This document shows, piece by piece, positions 1-9,158 of a stretch of 40,647 nucleotides of DNA (within the stretch, counting starts at the first letter, position 1; every line of letters starts with the position of its first letter). Below the pieces are notes generated by a model that worked only from the letters and a program-made list of their open reading frames with translations, had not been told where the DNA came from and searched no databases. The DNA is from an uncultured Bacteroidota bacterium (lineage in GTDB: Bacteria; Bacteroidota; Bacteroidia; Flavobacteriales; Flavobacteriaceae). The DNA is taken from positions 1 through 40,647 of the forward strand of contig CAIJXW010000043.1 in the NCBI GenBank assembly GCA_903824755.1. The letters run 5' to 3'. The translations under genes were made by a program, and so were the position numbers.

Positions 1-8
1 GCAAAACC

Positions 9-94
9 GCTCGGATGGTGAAATTGGTAGACACGCTGGACTTAAAATCCAGTGAACAGCAATGTTCGTGCGGGTTCAAGTCCCGCTCTGAGTA
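9..94 (+). tRNA. tRNA-Leu (anticodon TAA)
   Basis: Acceptor stem GCTCGGA/TCTGAGT, anticodon arm CTGGACTTAAAATCCAG, long variable arm typical of Leu, T arm GCGGGTTCAAGTCCCGC. Confidence 0.96.
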
Positions 95-95
95 C

Positions 96-126
96 AAAAA
101 GCTTCAAACTATGTTTGAAGCTTTTT
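96..126 (+). terminator. Rho-independent terminator after tRNA-Leu
   Basis: AAAAAGCTTCAAAC-TAT-GTTTGAAGCTTTTTT perfect hairpin with T-tract. Confidence 0.85.
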
Positions 127-146
127 TATTTTATTACTATTATTTT

Positions 147-503
147 ATGGCAACTTTTGTTATTAGTAAAAGATTTGACGATTATTATAAATTTGTATTC
201 ACTTCCCGAAAAGGGAAGGCAATATTTACGAGTTTTCGGTATGAGTTAAAATTTGAATGCGAGGAGGGAATAGAATATTTTAAAAATTCAATAGAAACCG
301 TAACTTTTCTAAAAGTAAAATCTCCAGGAGGAAAATTCTTTTTTAAAATAATGTTGGAAGATATTCATTTTGCAACAAGTCGAAAATACACTACTGAATT
401 ATTGTTGCAAAAAGGAATTGAAGAAATACAATTGCACAGTCAAAAATCGGAAGTTTTAGACTTTACTTCCAATGATTTTGTTTTTAATAAAGAAAAATTA
501 TAG
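147..503 (+). CDS. DUF1508/YegP-like small protein (two tandem motifs)
   Basis: ORF starting at internal ATG 147, since the upstream part of the 15..503 ORF overlaps the tRNA. Two KFxFTSxKGxxIFTSxxYxxKxxxxxGIE-like units. Confidence 0.7.
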   Translation: MATFVISKRFDDYYKFVFTSRKGKAIFTSFRYELKFECEEGIEYFKNSIETVTFLKVKSPGGKFFFKIMLEDIHFATSRKYTTELLLQKGIEEIQLHSQKSEVLDFTSNDFVFNKEKL

Positions 504-620
504 CAACACATTTCAATTTCATCGGGCTACTTTAAATACAAATAACAAACTCCGAATCGTTTTATAGTTTTATCTACAACTACCTTCAGAACTATCTTTT
601 TTTAAATTTTAAGCATAAAA

Positions 621-643
621 AAAGCCACGCATTGCGTGGCTTT
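621..643 (-). terminator. Terminator for the small lipoprotein gene
   Basis: AAAGCCACGC-AAT-GCGTGGCTTT hairpin followed by a T-tract on the minus strand. Confidence 0.8.
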
Positions 644-669
644 GAAATTTTTTAGAAACTAATTTCTAA

Positions 670-873
670 TTATTTTGCAGCAGGAGCTTCAGCAGCAGGA
701 GCAGCTTCAGCAGCTGGAGCAGCAGTTGTGTCAGCAGCAACAGCAGCAGTATCAACAGCAACAGCAGTTGTGTCAGCCATAGGTGCTACTTCTTCTGCAG
801 GAGCTTCAGCTTTTTTACAAGAAACAGTTGCCAAAACAGCAACAAATGCTAAACTTAAAAGTACTTTTTTCAT
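670..873 (-). CDS. Small Ala/Pro/Glu-rich lipoprotein
   Basis: 67 aa; signal peptide with a lipobox-like cysteine (LATVSCKK), then low-complexity A/P/E/T sequence. TATCTTTG -7-like box at 910-917 on the minus strand. Confidence 0.8.
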   Translation of the reverse strand: MKKVLLSLAFVAVLATVSCKKAEAPAEEVAPMADTTAVAVDTAAVAADTTAAPAAEAAPAAEAPAAK

Positions 874-1053
874 CTTACTTAATTATAAAGGTTAATTATT
901 AATTCGAGGCAAAGATATAAATTTTTTAATAGGTAAAAATTAAAATTTAATTTTTTTTAAAATTTAATCCTTGCAACTTTAATATTCTTAACAATTACTG
1001 TGCCAAAATCATAAAATTATATTAAAAAACATGATTATTCTCATTAACTGCTT

Positions 1054-3234
1054 CTATTTGCCTTTTTTTATTCTATTTTTTGTCTGATTTATTTTATTTT
1101 TTGGGTGAACTAATTTTAATTCTTCGATTAAGTTATTTGCTCCCGCATATTTATCGATGATAAATAAAACAAATCGAATATCGACCATTACATTTCTGCA
1201 AATGCTTGGGTCATAATATATATCACTCATTGTTCCTTCCCAAACTCTATCAAAATTCAATCCAATTAGGTTTCCATTGGCATCAATCGCTGGACTTCCA
1301 GAATTTCCCCCTGTGGTATGATTTGTTCCAATAAAGCAAACGGGCATTTTTCCGTTTTCGCCATATTGTCCATAATCTTTACTTTTATATAAGTCCAATA
1401 ACTTTGCAGGAACATCAAATTCATAATCACCTGGAATGTATTTTTCAATTGCTCCGTCCAAATATGTTACGGGCATATATAAGGTAGCGTCTTTTGGAGC
1501 ATATCCTTTTACCTTTCCATAAGTAACTCTCAATGTGCTGTTTGCGTCTGGAAACATTCGTGAATTTTTATTTAATTCTAATTGAGCTTTCATATAGGTG
1601 CGTTGCAAAGCCGTAATTTTTAAATTTATTTCATCATATTTTGGTGCTACATCTTTCAAATATTTATCGGCCATTTTTTTTATTAGAATATAACCCTTAT
1701 CGGAATTTAATTTTTCAAATATTGCTTTTGAATCTCCAGAAAGTAAACCTTGAAGCCCGTCAAGTCGAACTAATTTGGATTCTCCATAAATTTCATCTGC
1801 TAATTTTTCGGCATTAATTTCCAATAAATTAGAAGGCAAATATTCTGATGGCACTTTTAAAGCATATAAATTAATGAGTTTCTCAAAAACCTTTTTATCT
1901 ACATTTGCATTAAAATCTTTATAGAAATCAACCAATCCAGTCAATAAATTGTTTTTTCTATCCATAAATGCTTGTTCTCCTTTTGTTGTGTAAACTTGTT
2001 CTAATAAATACAATTTATAGCCAACACTCAATAATTCTGTGTTTCTTAAAGCCACTTCCGAAAAATAATCTCTTGCTAACGCAAAAGGGGCTATTTCTAT
2101 ATAATTTTTTTCGAAATCAGACAATAAATTTCCGTACTCTTCTTGTTTTCCAGCTTTTAAAACCTTGTCTTGAAATGTTTTTTCTTGTTTCAATTTGATA
2201 GCAATAGCATCAGATTTTTTTAGACCCTGAGTTTCACCGATCCATTTTTTCCAATAATTAGCAATACTAGCATATTTCGAAGCATATTGAATTTTGATTG
2301 CATTGTCTTTTCGCATGAAACCATCAGCTACTTTTAATGCTTGATCTCTAATTTCGATTTTAGCAGGATTCAATTCGTTTACAATTTGGGCTATTGCTAC
2401 TGCTGGTAAATATTCATTTGTTTTTCCAGGATAGCCAAATACCATCGTAAAGTCGTCTTCTTTTATTCCGTCTAATGATACTGGTAAAAAATGTTTTGGG
2501 GTATATGGCACATTTTCCTTCGAATAATTTGCAGGTCGATTGTTCTTGTCTGCATAGATTCTAAACAATGAAAAATCTCCTGTGTGGCGGGGCCAAACCC
2601 AGTTATCAGTGTCTGAACCAAACTTTCCAATCGAACTTGGTGGCGCCCCAACAAGACGAACATCTTTGAAGGTTTCAGTCACAAAAAGCATATATTGATT
2701 GCCTTCATAAAACGTTCTTATCTTGTTTTCTTGCCAATTTTCTTTTGGTAAAGAAATGCTCAATGCTGAAATATTTTCCTGTATTTTCTTTTGTTTTTCT
2801 GCTTCAGAAGTTAAATTTGACGTGCCTTCGATTACTTTTGAAGTTACATCTTCAATTTTCACGATAAAGGTCACTACTAAATTTTCGTTAGGCAATTCTT
2901 CTTCCATTTTATATGCCCAAAACCCATTTGTTAAATAATCATGATCTAAAGTGGAGTGATTTTGAATGGCATCAAACCCACAGTGATGATTGGTTAATAA
3001 TAACCCTTTTGGCGAAATCACCTCCGAAGTACAGCCTCCATTAAAATGTGGGACGGCATCTTTCAAACTCGATTTGTTTACAGAATAGATATCAGAGGCA
3101 CTCATTTTCATACCAAGATTTTTCATCTCTGTTTCGTTCATTCCTTCTAAAAGTGATGGAATCCACATGCCTCCCTGTTGGGCTTTGGCCTGAATGACAA
3201 ATAATAATAGTAGTATTTTTAGATAGTTCATCAT
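1054..3234 (-). CDS. S46 family peptidase (dipeptidyl-peptidase 7/11 family)
   Basis: GGMWIPSLL N-terminus, CTSEVISPKGLLLTNHHCGFDAI catalytic His region, TGGNSGSPAIDANGNLIGLNFDRVWEGTMSD Ser region. Confidence 0.95.
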   Translation of the reverse strand: MMNYLKILLLLFVIQAKAQQGGMWIPSLLEGMNETEMKNLGMKMSASDIYSVNKSSLKDAVPHFNGGCTSEVISPKGLLLTNHHCGFDAIQNHSTLDHDYLTNGFWAYKMEEELPNENLVVTFIVKIEDVTSKVIEGTSNLTSEAEKQKKIQENISALSISLPKENWQENKIRTFYEGNQYMLFVTETFKDVRLVGAPPSSIGKFGSDTDNWVWPRHTGDFSLFRIYADKNNRPANYSKENVPYTPKHFLPVSLDGIKEDDFTMVFGYPGKTNEYLPAVAIAQIVNELNPAKIEIRDQALKVADGFMRKDNAIKIQYASKYASIANYWKKWIGETQGLKKSDAIAIKLKQEKTFQDKVLKAGKQEEYGNLLSDFEKNYIEIAPFALARDYFSEVALRNTELLSVGYKLYLLEQVYTTKGEQAFMDRKNNLLTGLVDFYKDFNANVDKKVFEKLINLYALKVPSEYLPSNLLEINAEKLADEIYGESKLVRLDGLQGLLSGDSKAIFEKLNSDKGYILIKKMADKYLKDVAPKYDEINLKITALQRTYMKAQLELNKNSRMFPDANSTLRVTYGKVKGYAPKDATLYMPVTYLDGAIEKYIPGDYEFDVPAKLLDLYKSKDYGQYGENGKMPVCFIGTNHTTGGNSGSPAIDANGNLIGLNFDRVWEGTMSDIYYDPSICRNVMVDIRFVLFIIDKYAGANNLIEELKLVHPKNKINQTKNRIKKGK

Positions 3235-3239
3235 AATAA

Positions 3240-4484
3240 TTAATTAGTTTTTTTAGTGTTAATATAGTTCAGCACATGAGCGGTAGCTCCTTTGTTCATT
3301 TCTACAAAAGTACTACAAATGTGTCCTTTTTCATTTCTTATATCTTCGTTTTTTATTAGTGTTTCTAATGCGTCAAGTAATGATTCTCCATCATTAATCG
3401 AAATACAACCCCCCATATTTACTAGTGCTATTGCTTCGGAAAAATGCGAAAAATTAGGGCCAATAATTATTGGAACACCAAAAGTTGCTGGTTCCAAAAT
3501 ATTGTGAACACCTGGATTTCCAAAACCGCCACCTACATAAGCAATATCAGCATAACTATATATTTTGGTCAAAATCCCAACTACATCAATTATAAACACA
3601 TCATATTCTGCAAGAGAATGAGTGCTGTTTTCTGTAAAAAGCACCGTTTTTTTAGTAATAGAGTTTTTTAATTCCTGAATTTGTTCAGGGTTAATATTAT
3701 GCGGTGCAATAATAAACTTCAAAGGAATTTTTGTTGAATTGATGAAGTCAACCAAAAAACTTTCGTCTTTTGGCCAAGAACTTCCTACTACAATTGTCAT
3801 TGTATTATTTTTGAATTCAGCAATATAATCTAGTGAATTATCGCGTTCTAAAATGGCAGAAACCCTATCAAACCGGGTGTCTCCAGAAACAGTAACGTTT
3901 TGCTTTCCTAATTTTAATAATAACTCTTTTGTAGAACTGTTTTGCACAAAAAAATGTTCAAAAGCATCTAAACTTTTTCTATAAAAACCACCATACCATT
4001 TAAAAAAAGCATGATTTTCTCTAATAATTCCAGAAACGAGATAGACTGGTATTTGCTTCTTTTTCAGCTCATTCAAATAATTTGGCCAAAATTCATATTT
4101 TATAAAAAATGCCATGTCTGGGCGAACAATATCAAGAAATTTTCTAACATTTCCTTTTGTATCTAATGGCAAATAAACGGTAACATCTGCAATCGTATTG
4201 TTTTTCCGAACTTCATAACCAGAAGGCGAAAAAAAAGTCAAAACAATTAAATGGTTTGGATATTTGCTTTTTATTTTTTCCATTAATGGTAAGCCTTGCT
4301 CATACTCTCCCAAAGAAGCAGCATGAAACCAAATCATTTTATCGTAGGCTCTAATTTTTGATTTCAAAATCCCAAAAGTAGCGTTTTGACCCTCTACTAG
4401 CAGTTTTATTTTGGGATTAAAAGAGGTCATTATTTTCAGAAAAAAATCAGAAAAAATAACCAATAAATTATAAATATAAAACAT
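3240..4484 (-). CDS. waaA: 3-deoxy-D-manno-octulosonic acid transferase
   Basis: WFHAASLGEYEQ, YEFWPN, YVGGGFGNPGVHNILEPA motifs of KdtA/WaaA. Confidence 0.95.
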   Translation of the reverse strand: MFYIYNLLVIFSDFFLKIMTSFNPKIKLLVEGQNATFGILKSKIRAYDKMIWFHAASLGEYEQGLPLMEKIKSKYPNHLIVLTFFSPSGYEVRKNNTIADVTVYLPLDTKGNVRKFLDIVRPDMAFFIKYEFWPNYLNELKKKQIPVYLVSGIIRENHAFFKWYGGFYRKSLDAFEHFFVQNSSTKELLLKLGKQNVTVSGDTRFDRVSAILERDNSLDYIAEFKNNTMTIVVGSSWPKDESFLVDFINSTKIPLKFIIAPHNINPEQIQELKNSITKKTVLFTENSTHSLAEYDVFIIDVVGILTKIYSYADIAYVGGGFGNPGVHNILEPATFGVPIIIGPNFSHFSEAIALVNMGGCISINDGESLLDALETLIKNEDIRNEKGHICSTFVEMNKGATAHVLNYINTKKTN

Positions 4485-4624
4485 AGTCCAATTTTTTGTG
4501 TCGCTAAATTACATCACTTTATAGAATTTTCATTGCAATAACTCATTAAATAACTATTTTTGTAATTCGTTTTACAAAAAAAGGCTTTTAAAAGTAACTA
4601 GAACACCAAATTTAACCTCTATTA

Positions 4625-5758
4625 TTGATGAAAAAAATTCAAATGGTTGACTTAAAAGGTCAATATGATAAAATAAAAGAAACTGTAAATAATTCTATCC
4701 AAGAAGTTTTAGATACAAATACCTATATAAATGGACCACAAGTTCAACAATTTCAAAAAAACTTAGAAGAATATCTAGATGTAAAACATGTTATTCCATG
4801 TGCAAACGGAACAGATGCGCTGCAAATAGCAATGATGGGATTAGATCTAAAGCCTGGTGATGAGGTAATTACGGCCGATTTTACATTTGCCGCAACCGTA
4901 GAAGTGATTGCTTTATTGCAACTAACGCCAGTATTAGTTGATGTTGATTTTGTGAATATGAATATATCTATCGATGCTATAAAAAAAGCAATTACCCCAA
5001 AAACTAAAGCTATTGTTCCCGTTCATTTATTTGGACGAGCCGCAAATATGGAAGCAATAATGAATATTGCAAAGGAGCATAATCTATTCGTAATCGAAGA
5101 CAATGCCCAAGCAATTGGAGCAAATTGTAAATTTTCTGATGGGACAAAAAAGAAAGCAGGAACAATTGGACACGTAGGGTCAACCTCTTTTTTTCCTTCA
5201 AAAAATTTAGGTTGCTATGGAGATGGAGGGGCAATATTCACTAATGATGACGCACTAGCACACAAACTTCGAGGCATTGTGAACCACGGAATGTATGTTC
5301 GTTATCACCACGATGTTGTAGGGGTAAATTCACGTTTAGACAGTATTCAAGCCGCAGTTTTGAATGCAAAACTTCCTTTTTTAGATCAATATAATGTTGC
5401 ACGTCAAAATGCTGCTCGAAAATATTCGGCTGCTTTTCAAGATCATAAAAATATTATTGCACCATCAATTTGTGATATTTGTGATTGCCATGTTTTTCAT
5501 CAATATACATTAAGAATTATAGATGCAAACCGAGATGGACTCATGCAACACTTGCTAGACAAAGGGATTCCATGTGCAATTTATTATCCAATTCCATTGC
5601 ATGCTCAAAAAGCATATTTGGATTCAAGGTATAAAGAAGAAGATTTTATAGTTACAAATAAGTTGGTTCAAGAAGTTATTTCGCTGCCAATGCACACTGA
5701 ATTGGACGATGAACAAATTAAATTTATTACGGATTCAGTATTAGAATACCTAAAATAA
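4625..5758 (+). CDS. DegT/DnrJ/EryC1/StrS family aminotransferase
   Basis: MVDLKGQY...NGTDALQIA...VIEDNAQAIGA...STSFFPSKNLGCYGDGGAIFT PLP-dependent sugar aminotransferase signature. Confidence 0.95.
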   Translation: MMKKIQMVDLKGQYDKIKETVNNSIQEVLDTNTYINGPQVQQFQKNLEEYLDVKHVIPCANGTDALQIAMMGLDLKPGDEVITADFTFAATVEVIALLQLTPVLVDVDFVNMNISIDAIKKAITPKTKAIVPVHLFGRAANMEAIMNIAKEHNLFVIEDNAQAIGANCKFSDGTKKKAGTIGHVGSTSFFPSKNLGCYGDGGAIFTNDDALAHKLRGIVNHGMYVRYHHDVVGVNSRLDSIQAAVLNAKLPFLDQYNVARQNAARKYSAAFQDHKNIIAPSICDICDCHVFHQYTLRIIDANRDGLMQHLLDKGIPCAIYYPIPLHAQKAYLDSRYKEEDFIVTNKLVQEVISLPMHTELDDEQIKFITDSVLEYLK

Positions 5759-5858
5759 TTTTTTTGATTCTGCTTTAAGAACTCAGCCAAAAAATATTTT
5801 AAAGTAAAGCAATCCGTTTTTAATAATCAAAATTCACGAAACCATTAATTTCAACAAA

Positions 5859-6872
5859 ATGAAAATATTAGTAACAGGAGGATTAGGATTTATTGGTTCG
5901 CACACGGTTGTAGAACTTCAAAATGAAGGGTTTGAAGTTGTAATAATTGATAATCTGTCAAACTCAGCATTGGAAGTATTGAAAGGAATTGAAGCAATTT
6001 CGGGGAAAAAGCCAATTTTTGAAAAATTAGATTTACGAGAAAAATCAAGCGTTAAAGAATTATTCAACACTCATAAAGATATTGAAGGAGTCATTCATTT
6101 TGCAGCTTCAAAAGCTGTTGGCGAAAGCGTAGAAAACCCATTATTATATTATGAAAACAACATTAATTCATTAGTGTATTTGCTTCAAGAATTACAAAAA
6201 AAACCAGAATCAAATATAATATTTAGCTCTTCTTGCACTGTTTATGGTCAAGCCGACACAATGCCAATCACCGAAAATGCACCAATAAAAACCGCAATGT
6301 CTCCCTACGGAAATACAAAGCAAATAGGAGAAGAAATCATTAGGGATATTGTCAAAGTAACTAACATTAACGCCATTTTATTGCGATATTTTAATCCAAT
6401 AGGGGCACACCCATCGGCCGAAATTGGCGAGTTGCCTATCGGAGTTCCTCAAAATTTAGTTCCGTTTATCACTCAAACAGGAATAGGACTTCGAACAGAG
6501 CTCTCGGTTTATGGAGACGATTACCCTACTCCTGATGGAACGGCAATTCGTGATTATATCCACGTAGTAGATTTGGCGAAAGCCCACACAATAGCAATGC
6601 AACGATTATTAGCCAAAAAAAACAAAGAGAAAATAGAAATTTTTAATCTTGGAACTGGAACAGGAAGCTCTGTTTTAGAAGTAATTCAAGCTTTCGAAAA
6701 TATATCTGGGCAAAAATTACCCTACAAAATAGTAGATAGGCGAGAAGGAGATATTATTTCTGCCTATGCAAACACGGATAAAGCGAATGAAATACTGGGT
6801 TGGAAAGCCCAATCATCACTTCAAGACGCGATGAAAAGTGCCTGGAAATGGGAGCAAAAAATTAGAAAATAA
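5859..6872 (+). CDS. galE: UDP-glucose 4-epimerase
   Basis: GGLGFIGSHTVVEL Rossmann motif, SSSCTVYGQ, YGNTKQIGE, RYFNPIGAHPS. Confidence 0.95.
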   Translation: MKILVTGGLGFIGSHTVVELQNEGFEVVIIDNLSNSALEVLKGIEAISGKKPIFEKLDLREKSSVKELFNTHKDIEGVIHFAASKAVGESVENPLLYYENNINSLVYLLQELQKKPESNIIFSSSCTVYGQADTMPITENAPIKTAMSPYGNTKQIGEEIIRDIVKVTNINAILLRYFNPIGAHPSAEIGELPIGVPQNLVPFITQTGIGLRTELSVYGDDYPTPDGTAIRDYIHVVDLAKAHTIAMQRLLAKKNKEKIEIFNLGTGTGSSVLEVIQAFENISGQKLPYKIVDRREGDIISAYANTDKANEILGWKAQSSLQDAMKSAWKWEQKIRK

Positions 6873-6880
6873 GTTCAATA

Positions 6881-6916
6881 AAAAACCCAAATTATCAATA
6901 AATAATTTTGGTTTTT
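6881..6916. terminator. Bidirectional terminator between convergent galE and fabD
   Basis: AAAAACCCAAATTAT...ATAATTTTGGTTTTT inverted repeat between convergent stops. Confidence 0.65.
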
Positions 6917-6936
6917 ACTTTATAAAAAAAAACTAT

Positions 6937-7809
6937 TTACGCATTTGCGGTTACTGCTTCTCGATCAATTTTGTTCACTAATCCCGACAGGACTTTTCCA
7001 GGGCCAACTTCTGTAAACAAACTCGCACCATCTTTTATCATTTGCTGTACGGATTGCGTCCATTTAACGGGAGCAGTAAGTTGTATTATCAAGTTTTTCT
7101 TAATTTCATTTGGGTCGGAAACCGCATTAGCAGTTACGTTTTGATAGACAGGGCAAATTGGGTTGGAGAAAGTAGTAGCCTCAATCGCCGCTGCCAATTC
7201 TGCCCTTGCAGGCTCCATCATAGGTGAGTGAAATGCGCCGCCAACGGGCAACAGTAAAGCTCTTTTTGCACCTGCAACTTTCATTGCTTCACAAGCCGCT
7301 TCAACCGCAGAAAACTCTCCCGAAATCACCAATTGACCAGGGCAATTATAATTTGCAGCAACCACAACTCCATTTATAGCAGCACAAATTTCTTCGACAA
7401 TTGCATCTTCAAGTCCCAAAACCGCTGCCATTGTCGAAGGTTTTACTTCACAGGCTTTCTGCATTGCCAAAGCTCTTTTTGAAACCAATCTCAAACCATC
7501 TTCAAATGATAAAGTGCCATTTGCAACTAAAGCGGAAAATTCACCTAACGAATGTCCTGCAACCATTTCTGGTATAAAATCGGCTAGTGTTTTTGCCAAT
7601 ATCACCGAGTGTAAAAATACTGCGGGTTGCGTCACTTTGGTTTCTTTTAATTCTTCGGCAGTTCCATCAAACATAATATCCGTTATCCGAAAACCCAAAA
7701 TTTCGTTTGCCTTTTCAAATAATTCTTTTGCCAAAGCGGAATTTTCATATAGGTCTTTGCCCATTCCTGTAAATTGAGCTCCCTGCCCTGGAAAAACATA
7801 TGCTTTCAT
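6937..7809 (-). CDS. fabD: ACP S-malonyltransferase
   Basis: FPGQGAQFTGMGKDLY, GHSLGEFSAL, GGAFHSPMM motifs. Confidence 0.97.
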   Translation of the reverse strand: MKAYVFPGQGAQFTGMGKDLYENSALAKELFEKANEILGFRITDIMFDGTAEELKETKVTQPAVFLHSVILAKTLADFIPEMVAGHSLGEFSALVANGTLSFEDGLRLVSKRALAMQKACEVKPSTMAAVLGLEDAIVEEICAAINGVVVAANYNCPGQLVISGEFSAVEAACEAMKVAGAKRALLLPVGGAFHSPMMEPARAELAAAIEATTFSNPICPVYQNVTANAVSDPNEIKKNLIIQLTAPVKWTQSVQQMIKDGASLFTEVGPGKVLSGLVNKIDREAVTANA

Positions 7810-7838
7810 CTTTTTTAATTTTATAATTATAAGGTTTG

Positions 7839-7846
7839 CAAAAATA
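7839..7846 (-). promoter_or_regulatory. Putative Bacteroidetes -7 element (TATTTTTG) for fabD
   Basis: Matches TAnnTTTG 30 nt upstream of the fabD ATG; no clear -33 TTG checked. Confidence 0.4.
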
Positions 7847-7914
7847 GTATTTTTTTTATGAGCAAATCAACTCATTTCCATTGGTGATAGCTAGAAAAAA
7901 GTTCTTTTTTTTTT

Positions 7915-9075
7915 CTAATAATTGATTTTTACTAAATCCGCCGCCTTTTTTGCGCTTTCAACAATTTCTTCAATTGGAGTTTCTAAATTATCATAAACTA
8001 GCGAAACTCCCATTCGGCGATAGGGACGAGCGGTTGGTTTGCCAAAAATTCTAAAATCGGTTTTAGGCAAACAAGCTACATTTTCTAATCCAGTATATGT
8101 TGGATTATTAGAATTTTCAGAGGCTAAAATAACGGCACTTGCTCCAGCCTTTTCTAGTGTAATTTCAAAAATAGGCAAACTCAGAATGGCTCGTAAATGC
8201 AGCTCGAATTCATTGAAATTTTGTGTCCCTGCAAGTGTTACCATTCCAGTATCGTGAGGTCTTGGCGATAGCTCAGAAAAATAAACGCCGTCATCAGTCA
8301 AGAAAAACTCAACTCCAAAAAGCCCTGCTCCTCCTAGTGCATTTGTCACTTTTTCAGCCATATTCTGGGCTTCAGATAAATCCTTGTCAGAAATCCTTGC
8401 TGGTTGCCAGCTCTCTCGATAATCGCCTCTTTCTTGTCTATGCCCAATTGGCGAACAAAACAAAGTAGGGTTATTATTTTGTGAAATAGTCAAAAGTGTA
8501 ATTTCTGAATTGAATTTTACAAATGCTTCAACAATCACCTCTACCACATCACCTCGAGAGCCTTCGACTGCATAACTCCAGGCTTTTTCAATATCATCTT
8601 TGGTTTTAATTGTTGATTGCCCTTTTCCAGAAGACGACATCAGGGGTTTTACTACGCATGGAAATCCAACATCCGAAACGGCATTTCTTAATTCAGTTGC
8701 TGTTGTAGCATACCGATAATTTGCGGTTTTCAATCCTAATTCTTTTGCTGCCAAATCCCGTATGGCCCTTCTGTTCATAGTGAAATTTGCCGCTTTTGCG
8801 GAAGGAACTACCGTAAATCCTTGTTTTTCATACTCATAGAAGCGTTCAGTTCGAATAGCTTCAATTTCGGGAACAATAAAATCTGGTTTGTGTTTTGCAA
8901 CTATTCTATCTAATTCGGCACCATCTAGCATATTTATCACTTCAAAGTCATGAGCCACTTGCATGGCGGGTGCATTTTCATAATGATCTACGGCAATCAC
9001 GGTTTGCCCAATTCGTTGTGCCGCAATAACAAATTCTTTTCCTAGTTCGCCCGAACCTAAAAGTAGTATTTTCAT
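7915..9075 (-). CDS. purT: Formate-dependent phosphoribosylglycinamide formyltransferase
   Basis: [55 protein letters not shown]-grasp motifs. Confidence 0.97.
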   Translation of the reverse strand: MKILLLGSGELGKEFVIAAQRIGQTVIAVDHYENAPAMQVAHDFEVINMLDGAELDRIVAKHKPDFIVPEIEAIRTERFYEYEKQGFTVVPSAKAANFTMNRRAIRDLAAKELGLKTANYRYATTATELRNAVSDVGFPCVVKPLMSSSGKGQSTIKTKDDIEKAWSYAVEGSRGDVVEVIVEAFVKFNSEITLLTISQNNNPTLFCSPIGHRQERGDYRESWQPARISDKDLSEAQNMAEKVTNALGGAGLFGVEFFLTDDGVYFSELSPRPHDTGMVTLAGTQNFNEFELHLRAILSLPIFEITLEKAGASAVILASENSNNPTYTGLENVACLPKTDFRIFGKPTARPYRRMGVSLVYDNLETPIEEIVESAKKAADLVKINY

Positions 9076-9084
9076 GTAATAAAA

Positions 9085-9140
9085 AAGTTTAAAATTTAAA
9101 GTTTAAGGTTGTCAAACTTTAAACCCTAAACTTCAAACTC
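9085..9140. repeat. Heptamer-periodic AT-rich repeat with inversion at its centre
   Basis: agtttaa|aatttaa|agtttaa|ggttgtc|aaacttt|aaaccct|aaacttc|aaactca; GTTTAAA-like units followed by their complements. Confidence 0.7.
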
Positions 9141-9158
9141 ATTTAATTGTAGCGTTTT

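Noticed and set aside
15-249. ORF starts at 15 and 52 overlapping tRNA-Leu
   Set aside because: They begin inside the tRNA gene; the real downstream start is ATG 147, and the 52..249 ORF is in a competing frame.
503-545. ATCGGGCTACTTTAAA as a third copy of the structured element
   Set aside because: Only about 9-11 nt resemble the GGGCTA end; no GGAGCTATTTCC side or central stem nearby.
1266-2938. Several 60-76 aa ORFs inside the S46 peptidase gene
   Set aside because: Antisense or out-of-frame to a strong conserved CDS; low-complexity AT-rich translations without motifs. The same applies to the other short overlapping ORFs in the track.
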